A stretch of 41,936 bases of DNA from contig JAUXAD010000005.1 of assembly GCA_030620045.1 (NCBI GenBank), forward strand, positions 1 to 41,936. The letters run 5' to 3'. Below are positions 36,960 through 41,936 of the stretch, piece by piece (position 1 is the stretch's first letter; each line of letters opens with the position of its first letter). The notes below the pieces were generated by a model that saw only the letters and a list, made by a program, of their open reading frames with translations, was not told the DNA's origin and did not search any database. The DNA comes from an archaeon. GTDB taxonomy: Archaea > Nanobdellota > Nanobdellia > Pacearchaeales > GW2011-AR1. The translations under genes and the position numbers were made by a program.

Positions 36960-37496
36960 TTAAAGCTCCTTGAACTCGATAACTTCAAAGCACCCATTAA
37001 AGCCCTTTTTTTGCGGACGTCCGTCTCCGATTCCGACACGTTCGCCAGCCTCAACTAAGATATCTTTCAACATATCTGGCTTATTGAAGTATTTCTCATT
37101 ATACACGATTTCAAATGTCGCTTTCCATCCTGTTGGTAATCTTGGTCTTACTCTCATAATTCGAGCACGCTGAACTACTACAGGTTGTTTATCTATTTCG
37201 TAATTCTTTACTCCGAAATCAATTTTTTCGGGCTCAATTCGAACTGTTCCTGCTAAAATTGTTGCAGCACTTTTTCTTCCTATTGTATAGAAAGAACTTG
37301 CAGAGATAATTGACTTATGTAACCAAATGTTTGGAAGATATAAGTTTTTCTTTCCAGTACTCATTCTGTAAACTCTTTTTTCTGCTTCTTCCTTATCGAC
37401 ATACTTCTTTTTGGTTCTTCCTCCACTTTCCTCCTCAGTGAATCTGTTGAAGAGAAGAGGAGTTGTTCCCCTGATTTTCACTAAAATTTTTTTCAT
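36960..37496 (-). CDS. phage-type protein of unknown function, 178 aa
   Basis: MKKILVKIRGTTPLLFNRFT opens it. The centre has LYLPNIWLHKSIISASSFYT, and the end has VEAGERVGIGDGRPQKKGFN then GCFEVIEFKEL. I recall similar proteins in tailed-phage genomes near recombination or replication genes. The closing glycine-rich G-x-G-D-x-R-P motif gives it a RAMP-like feel, but no catalytic residues are evident. It is more GC-rich than its neighbours, suggesting separate origin. One stray array unit lies 0.5 kb upstream. Confidence 0.55.
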   Translation of the reverse strand: MKKILVKIRGTTPLLFNRFTEEESGGRTKKKYVDKEEAEKRVYRMSTGKKNLYLPNIWLHKSIISASSFYTIGRKSAATILAGTVRIEPEKIDFGVKNYEIDKQPVVVQRARIMRVRPRLPTGWKATFEIVYNEKYFNKPDMLKDILVEAGERVGIGDGRPQKKGFNGCFEVIEFKEL

Positions 37497-37940
37497 TTAT
37501 ATACACCTCCTTTCAATTATATTTAATAGAATATCTTTTAAAGTTATTCCATCTAAATAAAGAATTTCTGTTGGTTCTGTCTTTCTTTGAACTCTTAAGT
37601 TATCTCTACTATCTAACTTCTCGCAATAAATTTCTACACCTTTTTTACAGAAACCATGCTTATCACTACCAATACATCCATCATATTCAATACTGCAATT
37701 TTCAAATTCATGATAATAACTTAACACATGTTCTCTTGCTAACCAATTTTCATCAATTCCAAGTTTTTCAATAGGACTATCAAATACCCCAACAAGTGTA
37801 AAACTAATAAGTATCAATCCACACACAATCGATGTAATTAATATTGAATAGAGCCATTTCTCATCTTTATCCCATTGATTTCGGTGCCTTCTAATATAAT
37901 CAATGTAGTCTTCATATTCTTTTTTCCAGTTTGTTTTCAT
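37497..37940 (-). CDS. single-span membrane protein, 147 aa
   Basis: A soluble charged start (WKKEYEDYIDYIRRHRNQWD), the span WLYSILITSIVCGLILISFT and a C-terminal outside domain with four Cys (CSIEYDGCIGSDKHGFCKKG then EIYCEK). Adjoins the phage-type gene (1-nt gap) with a GGAGG site. Unknown. Confidence 0.55.
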   Translation of the reverse strand: MKTNWKKEYEDYIDYIRRHRNQWDKDEKWLYSILITSIVCGLILISFTLVGVFDSPIEKLGIDENWLAREHVLSYYHEFENCSIEYDGCIGSDKHGFCKKGVEIYCEKLDSRDNLRVQRKTEPTEILYLDGITLKDILLNIIERRCI

Positions 37941-37976
37941 CTTATTTTACCTCCTTATACTTTTATTATTATTTTT

Positions 37977-38055
37977 CCTTTCCTTAATCCAACCTACCTT
38001 AACTTTCCTAAGCCGTCCAAATACCTAACCCAACCATTGAATATTATTTTAATTT
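37977..38055. repeat. solitary copy of the array unit
   Basis: CCTTTCCTTAATCCAACCTA then phased CC-containing pentamers to CCATTGAATATTATTTTAAT. Same start, same CC phase and same AT box as the 33098-33955 array, but only one unit, 4 kb away in another intergenic space. Confidence 0.8.
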
Positions 38056-38100
38056 TATTTTCATTTTATTTGTTTTTGTTTCATTTTATTATAAGCTCCA

Positions 38101-38424
38101 TTAATATCTATCCCAAAAAAATCTGCTAACAATAATCCAAATAACTATCATCCATATCCAAAAAGGAATACCCATAATCTTATCACCAAAAAGATCAAAA
38201 GTTCCATAATCATCTTCTCCTTCAGTTTCAGAGGCATTTTTCCCGTTATTATCTAAATTTGGTTCGTTGAGAGTATCATCAAAAGAACCAGAAGGAGAAC
38301 TATCACCCTCTGTTGAGATAATAGTAACAAAAATAGTAGCAATAATTAAAAATGAAACTATAACTAAGCATATTATAACTCTTTTACTCAAAATTGGTTT
38401 TTTATTTTCTTTTTCCATCTTCAA
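38101..38424 (-). CDS. two-span membrane protein with acidic linker, 107 aa
   Basis: An N-terminal span (VIICLVIVSFLIIATIFVTI), then a Ser/Asp/Asn-rich acidic linker (GDSSPSGSFDDTLNEPNLDN), then a C-terminal span (GIPFWIWMIVIWIIVSRFFW). Tethered linker layout. Function unknown. Confidence 0.55.
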   Translation of the reverse strand: MKMEKENKKPILSKRVIICLVIVSFLIIATIFVTIISTEGDSSPSGSFDDTLNEPNLDNNGKNASETEGEDDYGTFDLFGDKIMGIPFWIWMIVIWIIVSRFFWDRY

Positions 38425-38738
38425 TCGAAAAATAATTTCTTTGCCTCTTTTACAACTTTTTCTGTTTTACTATTAAATTCTTTCGCTTTTTGTCTTTTTT
38501 CTTCTGCTTTTTTATTAAATTCTTTCTCTCTTGTTCGTTTTTTTAAATGATTTAAATGTTTCATTAGATTTTTTTCTAACCCTTCAAGCTTATCTTCTTT
38601 TAATCCTAAATGTAAATGCAATATTGCATATTCATAACCAACATCAAAAAAATGTGTGTCTCTTTCTGCCTGTGTTAAATTCATTTCGTCTATAAATTGA
38701 ACCTTTATTTTATCTTTTTCCATCTTCAATCTCCCCAA
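38421..38738 (-). CDS. helical hypothetical, 105 aa
   Basis: MGRLKMEKDKIKVQFIDEMN then THFFDVGYEYAILHLHLGLK and a C-terminal coiled coil EFNSKTEKVVKEAKKLFFD. The ending matches 36292-36618. ATG at 38723 (MEKDKIKVQF) is an alternative start. Overlaps both neighbours. Confidence 0.5.
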   Translation of the reverse strand: MGRLKMEKDKIKVQFIDEMNLTQAERDTHFFDVGYEYAILHLHLGLKEDKLEGLEKNLMKHLNHLKKRTREKEFNKKAEEKRQKAKEFNSKTEKVVKEAKKLFFD

Positions 38739-38941
38739 TTATGCAACCATTGAATAGCATTAGTTAATTTATTTTTATTATTACGAATTAAAAACTCTTT
38801 ATTCTCATTTTCTGATGAAACTTTCATGCCTTCTAAAAACGAAGCAACATTTTTAATATCTCTTATAGCAATCATAAATTTTTCTTTTATAACCATTACT
38901 TTTTCTTTATTTTTCTTTTCTGTTTTAATTTCTTTTTTCAT
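38726..38941 (-). CDS. basic helical hypothetical, 71 aa
   Basis: Lysine-rich start (MKKEIKTEKKNKEKVMVIKE), helical rest (IKNVASFLEGMKVSSENENK) ending WLHNWGD. ATGA-type overlap with the upstream zinc gene. No family recognised. Confidence 0.5.
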   Translation of the reverse strand: MKKEIKTEKKNKEKVMVIKEKFMIAIRDIKNVASFLEGMKVSSENENKEFLIRNNKNKLTNAIQWLHNWGD

Positions 38942-39066
38942 TTTTTAAGTTTAAATTTTTTACATTTACAAAGATTAACACCGCATCTTTCATAGTTAAT
39001 TCTTGGTGCTTTTATATGCTGTTTTCTCTTATGCCCACATTCACATATTTCATTTTCTTTTTTCAT
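38938..39066 (-). CDS. Cys-rich small protein, 42 aa
   Basis: Not in the track. MKKENEICECGHKRKQHIKA then CGVNLCKCKKFKLKK. CxCGH and CxC pairs resemble the metal cluster in 14871-15401. Overlaps both neighbours by 4 nt. Confidence 0.55.
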   Translation of the reverse strand: MKKENEICECGHKRKQHIKAPRINYERCGVNLCKCKKFKLKK

Positions 39067-39239
39067 TTTTTAAGTTTTTTTAATATTTCATCTAATTTTT
39101 TTTCAATCCTATTAGCCTGTGCGCTATCAGACATTGTAGTTGTCCAAATCTCTTTTGAACACATACTTGTAACTTTTCCACATTCAGGACAATATTTATA
39201 TTTATGATATAATCTTAATCCACAATTATAACATTTCAT
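39063..39239 (-). CDS. zinc-ribbon protein, 58 aa
   Basis: Not in the track. MKCYNCGLRLYHKYKYCPEC then GKVTSMCSK and a C-terminal coiled coil RIEKKLDEILKKLKK. Two CxxC pairs. Confidence 0.6.
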   Translation of the reverse strand: MKCYNCGLRLYHKYKYCPECGKVTSMCSKEIWTTTMSDSAQANRIEKKLDEILKKLKK

Positions 39240-39255
39240 TTTCTTTTTTCATTTT

Positions 39256-39369
39256 TTAATTAAAAAGTAGCTTTGCTCTTTCCACAATTTCATCTGCTTC
39301 TTTATTTAGTTTTTCGGCTTCTTTTATTTCTTCTTCTGCTTCTTTATCCAATTTATCTTCTTTCTTCAT
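39256..39369 (-). CDS. small coiled-coil protein, 37 aa
   Basis: Not in the track. MKKEDKLDKEAEEEIKEAEK then LNKEADEIVERAKLLFN. Third member of the helix family seen at the ends of 36292-36618 and 38421-38738. Here it stands alone. Confidence 0.5.
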   Translation of the reverse strand: MKKEDKLDKEAEEEIKEAEKLNKEADEIVERAKLLFN

Positions 39370-39490
39370 TTTTTTTCTTTTTGTCTTTATTAGATTTTCT
39401 CATAATTTTAAGCCAACAATTAACACATAATGTAGATCGCTTTGCGCCGTTCCTTGAAAACATTTTTCCACAATCTCTACAAAATGGCAT
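39353..39490 (-). CDS. zinc-binding protein, 45 aa
   Basis: Not in the track. MPFCRDCGKMFSRNGAKRST then LCVNCWLKIMRKSNKDKKKK. Two CxxC pairs and a basic tail. A TATA-like TATTTAAAAA lies just upstream, so transcription may start here. Confidence 0.6.
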   Translation of the reverse strand: MPFCRDCGKMFSRNGAKRSTLCVNCWLKIMRKSNKDKKKKNEERR

Positions 39491-39525
39491 TTTTAAATAT
39501 TATTTTCTATCTTTTTAAATATGAA

Positions 39526-39547
39526 CCCCCTCAAGAATCAAAGAGGG
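39526..39547. other. intergenic stem-loop element (copy 3 of 3)
   Basis: CCCTC/GAGGG stem around AAGAATCAAA with an AAATATGAACC flank and an A-run, just after the prohibitin-like gene on the minus strand. Nearly the same as copy 1 (29423). Confidence 0.5.
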
Positions 39548-39558
39548 AAAAAATAAAT

Positions 39559-40413
39559 TTATTGTTCTTCTACTTCGTCAAAACTGCTTAAATCAAAACC
39601 TATAAAAGGAATTCCACTTGTAACTTTAGGCAAAATTCCATCCCATTTCTCAATTGCTTCCCTTTGAACATCCAATGCCTTGCTTTTAACCTCAATTTCT
39701 CTTAATTCTATAAGGTCTGCTGATATATGTAGTTTTTGTAATCTTAATGCTTCTGCTTCAGCTTGTGCCTGAGTTATTTTTTGTTCTTTCTCAATCTTTA
39801 TTCTTTCTAAATCTCTATCAGCTTTCAATTTAAGTTGTTCAGCAACCATTTTTTCTTCAATAGCCTCATCAAATTTTTCTGAAAATTGGAAATTCACTAT
39901 ATTGAAGTCTTTTACTATAACATAGTATTTATCCAATTTTTCTTTCATAATATCTTGCATTTTAGCCCTTGCTTCAGGTCTTCTCTGTATTAAATCTTCG
40001 GCTTTAAATTGTGCTGTTGCGGCTTTTACCGCTTCTTGTATTGCCGGGTCTATAACCCTAACCTGATAATCTCTTCCAATCTCCTGATGTAACCTATTAA
40101 CTTTTCCAGGGTCTAAATAGAAATTCAATGCAATTGTGGTTTGAACATCCTGTAAATCAAGACTTGCACTATCTGCTTGAGTTTCTATCTTTTGAGTCCT
40201 CACTTCATATTTCTTAACTGTTTGGACAAAGGGTATTTTAAAATTAATTCCCTCTTGAGCGATAGTATCACTTGGTTTTCCAAAAGTAAGAAGAACTCCT
40301 CTATATCCTGCTGAAATTGTATATACACTCAAAAAAAGCAAAATCAAAATTATTCCCACAACTACTGCTAAAAAAACGTATTTTTCTGGTCTAAATTCAA
40401 TTTCTTTTCTCAT
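39559..40413 (-). CDS. prohibitin-like SPFH membrane protein
   Basis: 284 residues. The span YVFLAVVVGIILILLFLSVY is followed by AGYRGVLLTFGKPSDTIAQE, GINFKIPFVQTVKKYEVRTQ and QTTIALNFYLDPGKVNRLHQ: the SPFH domain in the prohibitin/HflC subtype. A coiled coil (KLKADRDLERIKIEKEQKIT) follows. Prohibitins form membrane rings that scaffold proteases or membrane domains. It has its own GGAGG site. A different subtype from the stomatin-like protein at 30257. Confidence 0.92.
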   Translation of the reverse strand: MRKEIEFRPEKYVFLAVVVGIILILLFLSVYTISAGYRGVLLTFGKPSDTIAQEGINFKIPFVQTVKKYEVRTQKIETQADSASLDLQDVQTTIALNFYLDPGKVNRLHQEIGRDYQVRVIDPAIQEAVKAATAQFKAEDLIQRRPEARAKMQDIMKEKLDKYYVIVKDFNIVNFQFSEKFDEAIEEKMVAEQLKLKADRDLERIKIEKEQKITQAQAEAEALRLQKLHISADLIELREIEVKSKALDVQREAIEKWDGILPKVTSGIPFIGFDLSSFDEVEEQ

Positions 40414-40447
40414 TTTTACCTCCTTTCATTTGTATTTAATTTTAATT

Positions 40448-41557
40448 TCATAAATCTATCCTATCAATATTAACACAAACAGGAAATCTTGGAACCTTCT
40501 CTTTCTCTGATAAATTCTGATACCTTATCGTTGCAAATTTTCCAATTAACTTAGATTTATTTTTTAATAAAAATTTATAATAATCTTCTTCTCCTCTAAT
40601 TCCTGAAGAAAATTCCTTTCCATTTTTCATTTTTAGAACTAAGTTTCCAGCCATTCCACTCCTATTTCCAATTCCTTCAACAACATCAACTATAACAAAT
40701 TCTTCATCCAAGAAGTGTTTATATTTAAGAAGATTTCTACTTCTTTTATTTTCATAAGCAGAACCCGAAATTCTTACTATTAATCCTTCATATCCTAATG
40801 AAACAACTTTATCGTGATGTTCTTCAATCTCTTTATGCGAATTTACTTTTACTGGATTAATAAATTTGATATGTTTGCTTTTTCCAATTATTTTTGTTAT
40901 CGCTTGTTTTATTAATTTAAATCTCTCTTCAAATCCCAACTCCCTGTCGTCAGTCACTCCATCAAAAATATAAATTTTAACTATTTTTTCAGATTCTTTT
41001 AAGTCTTGTGTAGTTGGTTTACTTTTTCTAACCACGCTCATAATTTTTTCAAATGGAATATCGTGGGAGTAAATTTCTCCATCCACTATCCAATCAGGAT
41101 ATTTTTTAAAAAATGGCTTAAATAATTCGTGGATATGAGGACAAGAGACAAACTTCTTTCCGTTTCTAGTAAATAATCCTTCTTTTTGAATTATCATTCG
41201 AGAGCCGTCTATTTTACATTCCACTAATACTGGAAACTCTATCTTGTCTTTACGATCTAAATATTTATGTGCCAACATCGGAGCAAAGAATTTTTTTGCC
41301 GTATCTATTTTTTTAATATCCTCGGAATATCCTTCATCTATTTTATGCTGAAATTTACTTCCTGCTTCTTTTTGTGCTTGTTCATGGGCAGAAGTTTCGT
41401 TTGACCTTCCTTTGTTTTTGCCCTTTACAAAAGTTTTGTTGGATTGTGTTATTGTTCCACTCAGTAACCCTGATTTTGTGTAGAAACTATTACCTTTAAC
41501 TATAATTTCCCACTGATTTATAGTTCCATTAGAATTTTTTTTGTAAAGTGTTTTCAT
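40448..41557 (-). CDS. ATP-dependent DNA ligase with N-terminal WGR-like domain
   Basis: 369 residues. The first about 90 residues (MKTLYKKNSNGTINQWEIIV...GRSNETSAHEQAQKEAGSKF) resemble a WGR-type domain. The nucleotidyltransferase core has motif I VECKIDGSRM (adenylated Lys), motif III WIVDGEIYS, motif IV GYEGLIVRI and motif V NLLKYKHF. An OB-fold (EFVIVDVVEGIGNRSGMAGN) closes it. Seals nicks in DNA using ATP. The small size and WGR layout are of the viral/phage type, not the host replicative Lig1. Its ATG lies 9 nt past hairpin H3. Confidence 0.9.
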   Translation of the reverse strand: MKTLYKKNSNGTINQWEIIVKGNSFYTKSGLLSGTITQSNKTFVKGKNKGRSNETSAHEQAQKEAGSKFQHKIDEGYSEDIKKIDTAKKFFAPMLAHKYLDRKDKIEFPVLVECKIDGSRMIIQKEGLFTRNGKKFVSCPHIHELFKPFFKKYPDWIVDGEIYSHDIPFEKIMSVVRKSKPTTQDLKESEKIVKIYIFDGVTDDRELGFEERFKLIKQAITKIIGKSKHIKFINPVKVNSHKEIEEHHDKVVSLGYEGLIVRISGSAYENKRSRNLLKYKHFLDEEFVIVDVVEGIGNRSGMAGNLVLKMKNGKEFSSGIRGEEDYYKFLLKNKSKLIGKFATIRYQNLSEKEKVPRFPVCVNIDRIDL

Positions 41558-41566
41558 AAAATCTTA

Positions 41567-41606
41567 GGCAAGGATACCCACTGATTTATCTGTGGGAGGA
41601 ATTGCC
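41567..41606 (-). mobile_element. solitary IS605-like hairpin H3
   Basis: The minus strand GGCAATTCCTCCCAC, loop AGATAAATCA, then GTGGGTATCCTTGCC. GGCAA/TTGCC and CCCAC/GTGGG pair. Outside the arms it matches H1 (12222-12262), including the downstream TAAGATTTTATGAAAA. It encodes the last residues of the HNH protein and forms the ligase leader. Confidence 0.55.
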
Positions 41607-41936
41607 TCTACCTCCTTTCATTTGTTTTTGTTTCATCTCGTTTAAAGAATTTAAGTTCTCCAAAGCAAGCCGAACCATATTTGAATTTTCTTCTATAATT
41701 TTTGAAATTTTAAATAAATAAGAATACATTCCATTAACATCTTCTTTGTTGATTTTGTTATGACAACTCTGACAAAGAGGGATTAGAATATTATTAACTG
41801 GTTTTTGGTGTTTAGGCAATGCATGGTGGGAAGTTAGCCTCCTATGTTTTCCACACATCCAACATTTATCTTCTTCTATTTTTAAAACTATTTTGTTATT
41901 ATTTTTAATTTTATGTAGTTCTCCTATTTCTTCTCT
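41586..41936 (-). CDS. HNH endonuclease-like protein, N-terminus outside window
   Basis: The frame is open to the right edge, so the ATG in the track (41858) is internal. The coding strand reads EEDKCWMCGKHRRLTSHHAL then PKHQKPVNNILIPLCQSCHN: CxxC, HH, and CxxCH of an HNH fold. The C-terminal helix is followed by GNSSHR, encoded by hairpin H3, so the original end may be lost. A second HNH protein lies at 26309. Likely a mobile-element nuclease. Confidence 0.75.
   Translation of the reverse strand, partial: REEIGELHKIKNNNKIVLKIEEDKCWMCGKHRRLTSHHALPKHQKPVNNILIPLCQSCHNKINKEDVNGMYSYLFKISKIIEENSNMVRLALENLNSLNEMKQKQMKGGRGNSSHR

Noticed and set aside
1-41936. tRNA or rRNA genes
   Set aside because: Scanning by eye for T-arm GTTCRA contexts only found coding sequence in the tnpB genes. 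No cloverleaf or rRNA motif seen.

Overview
The window is AT-rich (by eye roughly 70% A+T). Its promoters look archaeal: TTTAAATA boxes about 25 nt upstream of the start or leader, with strong GGAGG ribosome-binding sites. Together with the family content (DUF5654, Cys-rich surface repeats of the YWYDSCG type, an abundance of tiny zinc-ribbon proteins), this suggests a small-genome archaeon of the DPANN type (Woesearchaeota/Pacearchaeota-like) or one of its plasmids or viruses. I see no rRNA, tRNA or ribosomal-protein gene. From about 6.5 kb to the right edge nearly every gene is on the minus strand, packed in overlapping operons. The genes include ParB-like, ATP-dependent DNA ligase, two HNH proteins, a phage-type radical SAM/DUF5131-like protein and phage-like hypotheticals, so I read this part as an integrated or extrachromosomal mobile element. 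This is inference, because neither end of the element is visible.

Layout. 1-5.2 kb (+ strand): three exported Cys-rich or LamG surface proteins, a Nudix hydrolase, small hypotheticals and a possible structured RNA. 5.2-6.8 kb: an IS200/IS605-type element with an intact TnpB, a remnant of TnpA and a small ribbon-helix-helix-like gene. 6.9-9.7 kb: small unknown genes, DUF4190 and a PC4-like ssDNA-binding candidate. 9.7-14.4 kb: a metabolic cassette (serine acetyltransferase CysE, B12-type radical SAM, a BadF/HgdC-type ATPase and its HgdB-like partner), cut by solitary IS605-like hairpins. 14.4-30.2 kb: a very long run of small genes (zinc ribbons, single-span membrane proteins, DUF2283, tandem membrane-anchored paralogues, cysteine synthase CysK, DUF5131-like, YkgJ, HNH, thioredoxin-like, transglutaminase-like, AAA ATPase, a Cys-rich/acidic protein). 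30.2-34.2 kb: an SPFH/stomatin protein, a duplicated zinc-ribbon block, a ParB-like protein and then a striking non-coding repeat array. 34.2-36.3 kb: a second TnpB element that has broken a small gene. 36.3-41.9 kb: a phage-type unknown protein, one stray array unit, more small zinc and coiled-coil proteins, a prohibitin-like SPFH protein, DNA ligase and a partial HNH protein.

The most unusual structure is the array at 33098-33955. It has eleven units of about 69-89 bp. Each unit has an AT-rich box (consensus TTGAATATGATTTTTGA) followed by about 55-65 nt in which CC recurs every five bases (CCNNN on +, NNNGG on -). The pentamers differ from unit to unit but keep phase. Two units carry the same 63-nt stretch, and a twelfth unit sits alone at 37977-38055. 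It lies immediately upstream of the ParB-like gene and its promoter, so a centromere/partition or replication role is the simplest hypothesis. Recombination or an RNA role is also open.

Many small genes are joined by near-identical stop/ribosome-site/start junctions, and a block of zinc-ribbon genes occurs twice (about 19.5-20.5 kb and 31.45-31.92 kb). Both suggest that the element grows by duplication and shuffling of small cassettes.
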